Positions 52,896-63,983 of a stretch of DNA of 64,000 nt are shown one piece after another. Positions within the stretch are counted from its first letter, which is position 1. Each line of letters starts with the position of its first letter. A program made the position numbers and the translations under genes. The stretch is from Sphaerolaimus hirsutus. Lineage: Eukaryota; Nematoda; Chromadorea; Monhysterida; Sphaerolaimidae. The notes beneath the pieces are model-generated. The model was not told the origin of the DNA. It searched no databases and was given only the letters and a program-made list of their open reading frames with translations. The stretch lies in assembly GCA_964036195.1 (NCBI GenBank), contig OZ038450.1:26848794-26912793 (forward strand), given 5' to 3'.

Positions 52896-53717
52896 CAGAG
52901 TTGTTATAATACCGGTATTTTTGGAAAGCGTAAGCGTAAGCGTAAATACACTTTCCAAATTTTGAGTATGGATACTGTAAGCGTACGGTATTTTTAAAAT
53001 ACCTAGGAAAGCGTAAAAAAAAGCGTAAGCGTAAATTTCTTTTAGAAAGTGCTCTTGCATTTGAGCGGCATAAAACACCCTTGCTTTCACTATTAGATGA
53101 ATCTATTCACCATTGTCTTTCATATTTTCACATTAAATTACTACACAGTTGCATACTTATTATACATTAAGATTATGTATGCATTCACAATCAAGTAAAT
53201 ATGCATACCAGGTGAATATTTACTCACATACAGTGGCGGCAAAGGTAATGCATCCGGGATTCTGTGTGTTTTTGTTCAGTGAACTGTTTCCAAAAAAAGC
53301 TCTCAGCAACAGTTTTTGGAATCCATTTTCAGCCCCAAAATTCCTAATCTGAAGCTACTATCTTGCTAGGCAACACAATTTGAACGAGACATTTGTATTT
53401 CAACAAAATTTGTACATTTGCAGCTGTTGTAAGTGTGATACTTTTTTCAGTCAGTTTTTTACCTTTTACCAAGATACCTAGTCAGTTTTTTTTGTACACG
53501 TTTTTGTTCATTTCTTTTTTTGTTGTTTTACACTTTTTCAAAAGTATAAAACTGGACCATGTGAAACGTTTTTTACGCTTTTAGTACCCGGGTAATTCGG
53601 CTGGGAAAGCGTAAAAAAGCGTATGGGTATTTTACGAAAGCGTAAGCGTAAGTGTAAGTATAAATACCCATTTACCCAGGTATTTCGGGCAAGCGTAAAT
53701 ACGCTTTCGCAACTCTG
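52896..53717. mobile_element. AAGCGT-array hAT-type element with perfect TSD
   Basis: It runs from CAGAGTTGTTATAATACC to CGCTTTCGCAACTCTG. The TSD GTGTGAAG is perfect (52888-52895 and 53718-53725). GGAAAGCGTAAGCGTAA arrays sit at both ends (52923-53040 and 53600-53712), with a non-array centre. Confidence 0.92.
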
Positions 53718-53830
53718 GTGTGAAGGACCACTCTCAATGTATGAGCCTTTTCTTATAACATTATTCAAGCACTATTCCATTCCCATCCTCACTTGAAGTC
53801 ATGAATATTTGATAAAAAGCAATGTATTTA

Positions 53831-55818
53831 CCGTATTTCCTCGAAATACCCCCCGGGGGGTGATTGTTTCATAGTGGTCCCGAGAGGGGGGGGGGGTTAA
53901 ACGAGGGGGGGGTATTTTTTCACAAGAAAATTTTTGAAAACCAAGTACGAAATTGTCGTCTGAAACGTACGCACACGTCGAAAAATGCAACAAAAACTGC
54001 CATTTATAAGGTTCTGTAGACTAATATTAGTATGTAAACAGGGTGCACGCCAGGTCCGCCACCCAAATTCTGAGTCGGTGCCGGACGCCATATCTCCAGT
54101 TGTAGTGGGGGGATTTATTCGAAATTTTGAGGGCATATACTCGAAACCCACCCACTACTATATACGGGCTGGGGAAGGTCGGCGACCCACCTGAGTGTGG
54201 GTCACCGTATAAATGAATAGTTTTTTGGAATAAATCGCTGTCCACGCGAGGTCCGCCACCCGTTGTTTTTTTTGATATAACGGGCTGCCAAACTAAAACT
54301 GTTGGGGGGAATTGATCGAAATTTGGAGGGGGTGTACACGACACCCCCCACTACTTTTCACGGAAGGTTGAGCCCCCTGGCGACCCCCCTGAGAGTGGAC
54401 CGCTGGAAAATAATATGATATTTTTGAGAATTCGCTGTCCAGGTTTGGCACTGGACAACAAAAATAAAAATTACATAGAATGTCCCTTGGAGGACAATGT
54501 ATACCACTGTAAAAAGTGTGTATTCAAAAAGCAAATTTTAAAATGAAGATTTGATCTGGTTCGAAAGTGTATTTGACACCCATACACAAGTTCCAGATAT
54601 AAATTTCGATTTAAGCATTTTTAATAGCGCCAAAAAAGCGCCAACCATTATTATACAATTCTTATGATTCAGTTAAAATGGACAAGCCAGTTGATAAATT
54701 TTGAGATTAACTGAATAAATATTGATAAATATAAGGGTGTAAGGGGACATTTATATTAATTATAAATATTGATTAGGTAATATTTGGGGAAAATGAATAT
54801 ACCGTATTTCCTCGATATACCACCAGGGGGTTTATTGTTTCAGAGTGCAAGTTTTGATGGGGGTATTTCAAGCGAAGGGTTTATTATTTCGTTAGGGATT
54901 TTCATAAGTATCATGTAAAGAATAAGTATTTACATACCCATAACTGGTAAAAAACATGACTAAATGGGATATAATATTGAGGATCTGTCATCGCATGACT
55001 GTTTGGCTGAAAAATAGGTGTATCCCTTGGGATGTTAACGATGTAGTGGTTGATTGAACTTTAATGGCAAAAGTTAAATCGACTACTGCGACATCAGCGG
55101 TATGTCACAATTACGAATTGATTATTCTACAAACGAATTGCAGAAAAGTTTTTTGGCGCTGGCGCTATTGGCGCTTGGCGCCATCACTCTCTGGCGCCAT
55201 TGGCGCTTGGCGCTGAGGTTTAGAAAGCGCCATGGCGCTTTTGGCGCTTGGCGCTATTTTGCTCTGGTGCCACTGGCGCTTGGCGCTGGGGGTCGGAAAA
55301 GCGCCATGGCGCTTTTGGCGCTTGGCGCCAAAAGTCTGGCGCTTTTTCCATCACTAGTGGCGGACCTCGCGTGGACAGTGATTTGTTCAAAAAACCTATT
55401 CATTTATACGGCGACCCACACTCAGGTGGGTCGCCGACCTTCCCCAGCCCGTATATAGTAGTGGGTGGGTTTCGAGTATATGCCCTCAAAATTTCGAAAA
55501 AATCCCCCCACTACAACTGGAGATATGGCGTCAGGCACCGACTCAGAATTTGGGTGGCGGACCTGGCGTGCACCCTGTTTAGATGGTATGTACACTGTTC
55601 TAACGTGACACCGACATTGTTTTAACGTGTGTTCTGCAGTACACAGAACACAAACTACAGTTATTGTCATGTACGTTCCCTTTACACTCAATTTGGGGGG
55701 GGGGTATTTCGAGGGGGGGGGGGGTGATTGTTTCATAGTGGTCCCGAGAGGGGGGGGGGGGTCAAACGAGGGGGGGGGGGGTATTTCGAGGGGGGGGGGG
55801 TATTTCGAGGAAATACGG
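53831..55818. mobile_element. CCGTATTTCCTCGAAATACC MITE, expanded by nested insertion
   Basis: The termini CCGTATTTCCTCGAAATACC and CGAGGAAATACGG lie between TA dinucleotides. The outer arms (53831-54034 and 55582-55818) match the compact element at 60422-60870. A second CCGTATTTCCTCGATATACC end lies inside at about 54802. Confidence 0.8.
54037..55579. mobile_element. Fold-back element with roughly 220-bp inverted arms
   Basis: It runs from AACAGGGTGCACGCCAGG to CCTGGCGTGCACCCTGTT between TA dinucleotides (54035-54036 and 55580-55581). The arms 54037-54260 and 55357-55579 are near-perfect inverse copies. The uninterrupted site is visible in the related MITE at 60646-60647. The centre has a GGCGCTTGGCGC cluster (55157-55345) ending CCATCACTAG. 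Confidence 0.85.
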
Positions 55819-56440
55819 TAAACTCGGCGGACATGAAACGAATCAGCGATTCGGCCCTTCGTTACCAATGACGAATGTTTTTTAATTCGAACTTGAATGG
55901 ACGGATTCCATTCGGTTCACGATAAATTTGATTCAATCCTACTTTTTATGCGAGAACGATGTGAATTTGATAGACAAATCATCATAGAAAGTCGGATTGT
56001 TAGGTCTTAGGTAAGATCTTATCGTCCCAGTCCCGATAAATTCATTCAAAAAATTACGTATGAACTTACCGCTGCGTCCAAGTTACTGTTGCGTTTTATA
56101 CGAACGAAGTAAAAGACGCATGATTTCCGTTCGCGTCAACAATAATGACCGCAGGATGCAATGAAGTCAACACAAGTGTCAACTCGTGTGTGGGCTGCCA
56201 TTAGCGACCAATTGCGGTCGCTTAATCGCATTCCGCAGCCATTTTTGTTGACGCTGACGGAGATCCGGCGTCTTTCATACTTGGTAACATTCTCGCAAAC
56301 GGTAACTTGGACGTGTGCCAACTGAGAATATACGCAGTTGTACGAAAATTCCTTAGACCATTGACTTCTATAATGTCCGTCGAGTTTATGTAACAAGTTC
56401 GACAAGACACTTGTATTGTAACAACACCTAAAATAAATTC
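55819..56440. other. Unassigned interval
   Basis: An ACTCGGCGGACA end at 55824 resembles the 9618 repeat. CAACTCGTGTGTGGGCTGCC at about 56178 resembles 13685. A 107-codon minus-strand frame at 56136-56459 has no recognised motif and is not called. Confidence 0.3.
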
Positions 56441-57070
56441 TTTTGGCAGGAATCACCACTTATAATACTACAACATGGCGCCACAACCATAATATTGCTA
56501 TATATGACATTATAAGATACTGCTATTTGTCTGACATATTTACGTGTATATGTTGACCACATTGTAACTAGGTATATTTGGGAGCCTTTGAAAAAAAACA
56601 TAATTCTTTTAACCCAGGTCATTGAAAAATACGGTTTTCCATGCCTTGTCGGGACCGCTGCTGTGTAACATCACTGTCAATGTATTCGCCTTCTCTTACA
56701 ACCTTATTTAATTTAACCTTTTTCCATGCTGAACTTCACTTGAAGTCATGAATGTTAGACAAAAGGCGATATACGTAATAAGGTGATGTAAAAATGGATA
56801 TTTATGGAGGAAATCACCGTTTATAATGCTATACCATGACTCCACAGTCATAATATGATTACAATAGACATAACAATACATTGTCTGACACCTAACATAC
56901 AGTCCCGGCCGATATAAATGAAACATGAAAAAATTAATTTTTGCATGCCTGTAAATCGGCGCAAATGCAAGGGAGGCAGTTGATACCTGAGGTAGGGGTG
57001 CGCGCAAGGGGACCCCCCTGCAGTCATCAATCCAGCTGTGGCTGTCCGCGCAATGTTTCCCTCTCAATTT
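56441..57070. repeat. Two inverted TAGGGTTGG-family fragments
   Basis: 56440-56660 and 56690-56900 both carry the inverse of the 840-1000 body (TGACTTCAAGTGAAG, CACTTATAATGCTATCC-type). No termini are intact. Confidence 0.5.
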
Positions 57071-57515
57071 TCAGCTGATGAATAAAGATGGAAAGTAAAT
57101 GCAGCTGCACACTGTGTGTTCTAGCAGCGGTTTGTCATCTGGGTAATGCAAAACACACGTTAAAAACGATGACTCTGTTATGTGATAACAGTGATCATAC
57201 ATATACACACTTATACACTACCGTGCAGAATAGTTGAGACTTTTTGCGCTGCGTGATTAATGTTGCCAGAATTTTGAAATGGTTGATATGCAAAACAATT
57301 GGATACTATTCATGGGTACCCTGGGGGGTTGACTACACATGCCCAGGATGTCCGCCCCTCAAATTCAAATCTGCGTATATTCTTAGTGTACAAACATATT
57401 AACTCAGTTTGTTCATGTTTCAGAATAGTTGAGATTTTTCTTGTTTTGGGCAGTAGCCATCCAGTATCTCACTTTAAAGTCTATATCCACCTCCTATCAC
57501 AGCAAATAAAACGCT
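57071..57515. other. Unassigned interval with CAGAATAGTTGAGA repeat
   Basis: GCAGAATAGTTGAGACTTTT (57232) recurs at 57420 (CAGAATAGTTGAGATTTTT). No gene was recognised. Confidence 0.3.
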
Positions 57516-57950
57516 CGTGAAGTGCACTGAAGCGGTTGGAAGTGCCTCTCGTGATCACACTTCAGAGCCTGATCAAGCCTGATCACCGGGCACTTCACCG
57601 CTCGTGATCACACTTCCAACCCTGATCAAGCCTGATCACCATTGGAATGCACTTCACGAGTGCTTCACGAATGCCGTTTGTGAAGGCACTTCACAAACGC
57701 CGCCTATTTCAGGGAAGCGCTTCTTATTTCGTGAAGTGCCTTCACTGCAGATTTGCATTACATGTTATTGCACGTCACATCGCTTGCACCATCCGTGAAG
57801 ACACTTCACACATGCATAACAATTTTTTTAAATGCCTGGCCATCTGTGAAGTGCCTTCACGAGAAATTTCGTGAAGCGTTTGGAAGTGCTTTGGCACCCG
57901 TGAAGTGCGTTGAAGTGACTCGTGAAGACACTTCACCGCAGATCACGGCA
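57516..57950. repeat. GTGAAGTGC / GTGATCAC motif cluster
   Basis: A dense cluster of CGTGAAGTGCCTTCAC and CGTGATCACACTTC motifs in both orientations, related in motif but not in order to 14893-15215. The termini were not resolved. Confidence 0.55.
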
Positions 57951-58269
57951 GATCACCAGCGCTGTTTTTGCTGTGTATGTTCATTTTTTAACAAAATTTT
58001 CACCACGGCAACTGCTTGCCTGCATCGCTGAGCTCTGTGTGCCGCAAGAAACATTCTAAGCATGAACAGCATATGGTGATGCATATGTGGAAATGTGGCA
58101 TTTATTAATTTTTGCTGCAGTTTTGCATCCATTGCCAGCAACTCTGAAATGAGGGTAGGCATACTACTGGGTGGGGCTATTTGGTGTGTAAATTTGAGGT
58201 TTTGGCCTTGCTCTATTAGGGAGAAAAGTTGGCCCAACTATGAATGAGTAATGTGCAATTATTTTGTAT

Positions 58270-58850
58270 GGAATGAAGATAGAAGTTTGTAAGTGCTATA
58301 ACTTTTGATTGGAAAGAGATATTGAAAAAACGTCTTTGTCATATTAATTCTCTCTGTCTAAAGTATGTTTAAGACTGTTCAATAACAAAATTTTCATGCT
58401 GCAAACCCCAGTAAAATAAGCATAAAGTATTTAGACAAATTTGAAGTGCCATAACTTTTGATTGGAAAGAGATATTGAACTCATTTCTGTTTTAAATGAA
58501 TCCTCGTTGTCTAAAGTATATGATAGCATGTTCAAAAAAATTATTTTTTCATGTTCAAAAACTGGGTCAAATTGACATACGGAATTTATACATCACTAAA
58601 CTGACCACAAAAATAGAATCTGCAGGTTGTCCCGATCATTTGAAGTGTTAAATGATTCAAATCAGCCCTGAAATGGTTGAGTTATTAAGCTTCAAAGACA
58701 CTCATCCAGGTTGCCAATTTTTTGTATATTTATTGACCATCTTTTTATAGACCCCTTTCATCTCAGGCCTGGGGGTTTATTTGAGCAAACAAAAATTTTG
58801 TCGTTGTAGCCCCAGCATCAAGCCCCAACATACTCAAACAAATTATGCAA
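58270..58850. repeat. Inverted CTCCAAAGAGTGGC-repeat fragment
   Basis: TTTTGATTGGAAAGAGATATTGAA and TTGTCTAAAGTATATGATAG-type segments match the inverse of 19680-20000; part of it is repeated twice (58290 and 58445). Confidence 0.55.
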
Positions 58851-58901
58851 TGCAAATTAGCAGTAATGCAAATTAGCAGTAATGAATACATCATGTACAT
58901 G

Positions 58902-58945
58902 GTCGGGCTGAAAAGTCCCCGGGCAGTGCTCGCCATTCGCGCTAG
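58902..58945. repeat. Mariner-like terminus
   Basis: GGTCGGGCTGAAAAGTCCCCG resembles the conserved end of mariner transposons (GGxTGxCTGAxAAGTCCCxGG type). No transposase ORF or matching second end was found, so this is a solo terminus. Confidence 0.4.
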
Positions 58946-59335
58946 GGGTAAGCTACGGTTATAAAATTTCAACACGTTAATCTATCAGGTGTTTTGAGTT
59001 TTCACCCAAAATTTCACCCCTCTAGCTCCACCCACTGCGGAACTGTGGGGGTTACAATTTCGGTCATTTTGTACAAATGTCAGATCAGAAGTGGACAATG
59101 TTTATTGCTTTGTTCATTGTACCGTCACGAGTAGTCGAACCCCACAGCTAAATATCAAAGAAACAGGAAAATACACACAAGCACATATCCAACATCGATC
59201 CCCCTCCAGCACGATCCAAATATCAAAAAAACAGGGCGGAAAAAGCATAACACAACAAGATAAAACATCAAAAATCGAACAACATCATGCAATCATACAC
59301 AAAAACACATCCTTCTCTCCAATTTTCCCCTACCC

Positions 59336-60147
59336 TCAGTGGTCAGAATCAGAATAGCGGCGAGAACGACGCTTGTCATTAGGATAACGAGACAAGCGTG
59401 AATGTGCACTTTTACGTCTTTTCGGGGCGTTACGCCTACTGGTTCGATGGCGGCGTTGAAAATGGTGATAACTACGCGGAGCCGGTGTTAAATGGCGGTC
59501 ACGCATGGCCATAACACATGCAGAGTTGCGCACAGGGACTACACAAGACGACAATCAGTTTTGTACCTGGTCAGACTGTGTACTGCACCCGGGTTGGTTG
59601 TCTTCCGAGGCTGCATACAGAGACTCAGGGATTTGAAATCGACTGTCGCGTATTTCACGAGGATTTGCTGAAGTGGTGCGAGAATAATTCACAGATGGTC
59701 CAAACTCTTTGCGGCGGTAAAATTTCGAAGAGTCGATATCCACCCGGCCTGCCTGCGCCATAAACAGAAATGTTAGGGAACAAGGCAAGGTCGATATGTC
59801 CAACAAAATATGGACATGTAACCATGCACTTTCAAGAATGGCACAGTGCCTGTGATTATCAGAATGTCAAACGTCTCAGAAATAACGAGCAATAGAAAAT
59901 TAAACCCCATTAAAGCAGCATTAATTTTACAGGCTAGTAAACAGCTGACCGGGGGGAAAAATGTGGTATCCGTTTGACTGGAACCATCATTTCCACTCGG
60001 ATGCCGCACCACATTCAAGTCCGACTCTAGCTGCAAAATGGCGCTCGCCTGACGTGCTATCGTAGCAGCATGCTTGTTGACCAACCGATCACTTTTGTTG
60101 AGGGCTTCACCAAGGATTTTCCACCTGACCAAAATAATTCCGATCAA
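59336..60147 (-). pseudogene. Downstream part of the minus-strand element's third ORF
   Basis: Three minus-strand frames follow each other. 59773-60147 is coiled-coil-like at its start (heptad-rich up to a QLESDL segment), then hydrophobic. 59555-59806 is polar. 59336-59554 is in the same frame as the previous one across a TGA and is extremely basic (RRHRTSRRNAPKRRKSAHSR), ending RRYSDSDH. It could be the tail of the preceding signal-peptide ORF, broken by stops or joined by an intron (acceptor-like TTTTGGTCAG near 60128). No family recognised. Confidence 0.35.
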
Positions 60148-60153
60148 GAAACG

Positions 60154-61075
60154 TCAAAGATTTGAGTCAAATGGGAACTGAACCCTAAATCCAACAATGG
60201 TTCGATGGCTATCCTCATTCTGGTTCCGGGTAGTATCCAAATCAGCCTTCAAATCCTTGTACTTGTCCCCCAAGGTAGCGAAGTCCCGGCTCAACTTTTC
60301 GCAGATCTCCTTGACGGCTTTATACTTTGCTTCGAATGGGGCCGCACCAGACCCAGTAGAGCGATTACTGCCCATTTCTTCATCAGAAACATTTTGTGCC
60401 GCGGTGGCGTCAATTTGAGTACCGTATTTCCTCGAAATACACCCCCCCTTGAAATACCCCCCCCTCGTTTGACCCCCCCCCTCTCGAGACCACTATGAAA
60501 CAATCACCCCCCCCCTCGAAATACCCCCCCCCAAATTGAGTGTAAAGGGAACGTACATGACAATAACTGTAGTTTGTGTTCAGTGTACTGCAGAACACAC
60601 GTTAAAACAATGTCGGTGTCACGTTAGAACAGTGTACATACCATCTACATACTAATATTAGTCTACAGAACCTTATAAATGGCGGTTTTTGTTGCATTTT
60701 TCGACGTCTGCGTACGTTTCAGACGACAATTTCGTACTTGGTTTTCAAAAATTTTCTTGTGAAACAATAACCCCCCCCCCCTCGAAATACCCCCCCCCTC
60801 GTTTAACCCCCCCCCTCTCGGGACCACTATGAAACAATCACCCCCCGGGGGGTATTTCGAGGAAATACGGTAGTAGTGTTCTGAATCGCTGGAACTGTAG
60901 CGGAAGTGGACGGAGCTTCACAATCTTCTTCAGCATAGTCTGGCGTTGACGGAGTTGGGGTGCCTTGTGTCGGAGTCCGTGGTGGAGTTGGCGTCGTAGA
61001 ACGGCAAGGTGGCCTTCGTGAACGGCCAGCATGAACGGCAACAAAAAACAGAATAACAATCCAATAAAATTGCAT
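60154..61075 (-). pseudogene. Third ORF of the minus-strand element: signal peptide, Thr/Pro-rich, coiled coil (env-like?)
   Basis: The ATG at 61075 is followed by a strong signal peptide (MQFYWIVILFFVAVHAG), then RSRR, then a Thr/Pro-rich stretch. The frame is interrupted by the MITE 60422-60870. On the far side it resumes in phase, because the TA duplication preserves it, with a roughly 65-residue charged heptad region (KEICEKLSRDFATL), and stops at 60154. It lies about 240 bases after pol on the same strand, the place of env in errantivirus-like elements. A secreted N-terminus plus coiled coil is compatible with that, but no fusion-protein motif is certain. Confidence 0.4.
60422..60870. 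mobile_element. CCGTATTTCCTCG MITE inserted in the third ORF
   Basis: The ends CCGTATTTCCTCGAAATAC and GTATTTCGAGGAAATACGG are flanked by TA (60420-60421 and 60871-60872). The arms carry CCCCCCTCGAAATACC and CCCCCTCTCGAGACCACTATG blocks. 449 bp, no ORF. Confidence 0.9.
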
Positions 61076-61314
61076 AGCGTCACTTTGTTTAGCTGTTTTT
61101 TTATATAGATTTAACGTGTTTGTTTACATCCACAAAATGTCACTCATGGCACCGCGCCAGGGAAAAAGGGAAACGAAGTTAGTGTTGACAGGATCGCGTA
61201 TGCATGCGTCAATTGTTGGGGTTGCGCAAGAAATGTTATTTTAAGCGAATGGTATACAGGAATAATGATAGAGAAATGTAAAACCAGTAATGACAATAAA
61301 ATTTTAACGACAAT

Positions 61315-63306
61315 CTACTCATTGACCTTCCAGCAGTACCGTGATGGGACTTTTAAAATAGAATCGCCCACGTTGATATATAACTCAGCCCCTAAAATTT
61401 CGGCGACGATATGTGGACCAGAAAACCGGGGTAGTGTTTTATCTGCTGCAAAACTCCGCAGCATAATTCGGTCTCCAACTGAAATTTGCACTTTGTGTTT
61501 TGAGTCTAAATACTGTTTGTATTTGGCGCGGTTTTTGTCACTGTTTGACTTAGCGACCATTCTAGCGTAACTCGGTTCCAGGTGCCTGGCAGCCACAAAA
61601 AACAGGTTCCAATGTGGCAAATGTCCAAACACCAAAAAGAATGGACAGCAGCCAGTGTTTTTATTTGACGACATGTTATGTTTCAAAATTACTAGTGGTA
61701 ATAATTCTTTCCAATGTGTCCCAGGGTGCTGCTTTTTTACCAGTGAATAAATCTCGCGTATCCTCCCGTTGACCTGTTCCACCATCCCGTTTGCGGCGGG
61801 ATTATGCGACATTACGGGCGAATGTTTCACACCAAACTGTGTGCAAAGCGCTCGAAATTCAGAATTTATATATTCAGTGCCCTGGTCGGTGATAATCAAC
61901 CGTGGTGCCCCATATATCAGGAAAATATTCTTCAAAATTGCCTTGGCAACTGTCCCCGCGCGTAACGAAGGTGTGTGGAAAGCTATGGTGTAACGCGTCA
62001 GGGAGTCAACCGCTACGACTACTTTTGATTTTGGATTAGAATGCTCAAACTGCATCGTGTCTATGTGCAACACATCAAAGGGTTGGCTAGGCGTTTCAAC
62101 CTGGCCCAGTGGTCCGGGATGAAGGCGATGTCGTTTAAAGTGCATACAATCCGAACAGTGTTTGCAGAATGACAAAACATCTTCTTTCAAAGTCGGCCAT
62201 GAAAAATATTCACATAGTAATTTTATTGTCTTTTCTTGGCCACCGTGACTTGCATAAATTCCCATATGCGCCTGTGCCGAACAAGCTTGTTGCCACGGTC
62301 TTGGCGGCCAAATCGCAAACGAATTTTGGGTACCCGGGAGTGCAAAATAAAGTACACTTTCGATTAAAACTGCCCCGGGATAACTATCTGGATTATCTTC
62401 CAGCTGTGAAGTCACCCTAGACAATTCTGGGTCGTTTAACTGAATTTGGCGCCAATCTATCTCAGAATGCAATGAAAGTAACTTCTTGCTGTGGGTATCG
62501 GTGGGTATATTGTAGCCATCTGCCACTCTAATCCCTGCTAGCCCTCTGATCAACTTAGAAGGTTTATCCAACTCATTTTCACCAAATTGTTCCTCTACGA
62601 TTGGGTTCCTAGAAAGTGTGTCTGCTACACAGTTAAATTTTCCAGAACTATGTATGAACTGTGCCACTTTGTCACTCACAAAGAGTGCCCAACGTTCTAA
62701 TTTAGAATGCGATGCGCTTTTCAAAATTTGTTGTATACCACTATTATCCGTTATCACAATTAATTTCTGTCCTTCCACGTAATCAGCCAGGCGGCGGATT
62801 GCCCAGGCTATACACAGGCTTTCAAGTTCTGCGGCTGAAAAATTTTTGTGTGGGTGTGAAAGTCGTTTAGAAATGAAAGAAATTGGGTGTAACAAATTGT
62901 CATCGCCATACTGTGAGAGCACCGCTCCCAAAGCAACTGCACTCGCATCTGTTTCTAGGTAAAATGGCCGTCCGTCACGGTTGGGGTGAATTAACACAGG
63001 TGCGGTGGACAGACAATGTTTCAAAGTGGCCCATGAATCCAGCATCTCGTCAGTCCAGGTGAATGAGGTAGTACCGTGTTTTGCAACATGTCCCTTAAGC
63101 ACAGCGTACAGCGGTGCTGCGATACGGCTGAAGCTCGGAATAAAATGAGAATAGTATACGCATTTTCCCAAAAATCTGCGTAAATCCTGTTTGCTATGTA
63201 CTTTAGGTTGATCTGTCATAGCGGCTGTGCGGGACGGGGCCGGTGAAATGCCTTCTGCGCTGATCTGGTGCACAAATATTTCAAAGTTGAAGTGAAAAAA
63301 TGGCAC
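61315..63306 (-). CDS. Gypsy-type pol: RT thumb, RNase H, integrase (second element)
   Basis: 663 codons on the minus strand. RT thumb: RRFLGKCVYYSHFI. RNase H: LETDASAVALGAVLSQ, SAAELESLCIAWAI, VITDNSGIQQ and VADTLSRNP. Integrase zinc finger: AHMGIYASHGG...CKHCSDC, with both His and the Cys pair present. Catalytic core: HIDTMQF (D near 62058), ITDQGTEYIN (D near 61893) and NGMVEQVNGR (E near 61784), a complete DDE triad. A GPHIVAEILG-type C-terminus ends in a stop at 61315. The ORF joins the RT ORF 63216-63983 through a one-base shift in a T-run near 63300. It is better preserved than the plus-strand element and clearly a different lineage. Confidence 0.92.
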   Translation of the reverse strand: MPFFHFNFEIFVHQISAEGISPAPSRTAAMTDQPKVHSKQDLRRFLGKCVYYSHFIPSFSRIAAPLYAVLKGHVAKHGTTSFTWTDEMLDSWATLKHCLSTAPVLIHPNRDGRPFYLETDASAVALGAVLSQYGDDNLLHPISFISKRLSHPHKNFSAAELESLCIAWAIRRLADYVEGQKLIVITDNSGIQQILKSASHSKLERWALFVSDKVAQFIHSSGKFNCVADTLSRNPIVEEQFGENELDKPSKLIRGLAGIRVADGYNIPTDTHSKKLLSLHSEIDWRQIQLNDPELSRVTSQLEDNPDSYPGAVLIESVLYFALPGTQNSFAIWPPRPWQQACSAQAHMGIYASHGGQEKTIKLLCEYFSWPTLKEDVLSFCKHCSDCMHFKRHRLHPGPLGQVETPSQPFDVLHIDTMQFEHSNPKSKVVVAVDSLTRYTIAFHTPSLRAGTVAKAILKNIFLIYGAPRLIITDQGTEYINSEFRALCTQFGVKHSPVMSHNPAANGMVEQVNGRIREIYSLVKKQHPGTHWKELLPLVILKHNMSSNKNTGCCPFFLVFGHLPHWNLFFVAARHLEPSYARMVAKSNSDKNRAKYKQYLDSKHKVQISVGDRIMLRSFAADKTLPRFSGPHIVAEILGAELYINVGDSILKVPSRYCWKVNE

Positions 63307-63983
63307 TTTCCGGGCTGCATTTTCAAGTTAGCCCAGCGCAAACGACCAAAAAGTCTGCGTAAATGTTCCAAGTGTTCCTCCACGGTGTCACTAGAACACA
63401 AAATGTCATCAATATAAGCCCGTATCCATGCCCTCGTGAGGTCCTCGTTGAGATCGACGAGCATCAGGTTGACGAGCCTCTGGAAAGTAGCGCCAGCGTT
63501 GCAGGTACCGAACGGCATTCTCGTATATCTGTACTGTCCCAAGCTGCAGACAAAGCTGGTTTTCTCCTTGGAGTCCTCGTCAGCCAGCGGTACATTGTAA
63601 TAGCCGTGCCTGATGTCAATAGCTGTAAAAATTTTCCGCCCAGAGAACTCTGCCAAAATTTCTCCAATGCGAGGCAACGGGTATGAGTCTATTTTCGTTA
63701 TCAAATTAACCATTTTAAAATCGACACAGAATCGAAAATTGTCGGGCCCCTTCGGAGCTATTGTGATCGGTGACGCCCAGGGCCCATCTGACCTTTCAAT
63801 GATACCCTCTTGCAACAAGCTGCGAATTGTCTTTTGGATAAATTCCCGCTTATTCGGGGGTTCATACCGCGGGGCCTGTTTGATAGGTGGATGTTCTGGA
63901 TCTGTTAAAATTACGTGTTTCACTAAAGGTGTCTTGCCCACGTCGTACTCTCCACAGCTAAACACATCATTAAACTCACACAA
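63216..63983 (-). CDS. Gypsy-type reverse transcriptase (second element, runs off the right edge)
   Basis: The frame is open to the window's right side. Motifs in order: IKQAPRYEPPNKREF, EGIIERSDGPWASPI, FRFCVDFKMVN, YPLPRIGEIL, FTAIDIRHGYYNVPL, MPFGTCNAGATFQRLVN and the catalytic AYIDDIL (about 63400-63420), a typical Ty3/Gypsy RT. Near 63300 (GTGAAAAAATGG on the plus strand) a one-base indel shifts the frame, and the RT end and RNase H continue in 61315-63306. Protease and any gag lie beyond the window. Confidence 0.92.
   Translation of the reverse strand: MCEFNDVFSCGEYDVGKTPLVKHVILTDPEHPPIKQAPRYEPPNKREFIQKTIRSLLQEGIIERSDGPWASPITIAPKGPDNFRFCVDFKMVNLITKIDSYPLPRIGEILAEFSGRKIFTAIDIRHGYYNVPLADEDSKEKTSFVCSLGQYRYTRMPFGTCNAGATFQRLVNLMLVDLNEDLTRAWIRAYIDDILCSSDTVEEHLEHLRRLFGRLRWANLKMQPGKCHFFTSTLKYLCTRSAQKAFHRPRPAQPL

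Noticed and set aside
58902..58945. Complete mariner transposon
   Set aside because: Only one mariner-like terminus is visible, with no transposase frame and no second end within reach.
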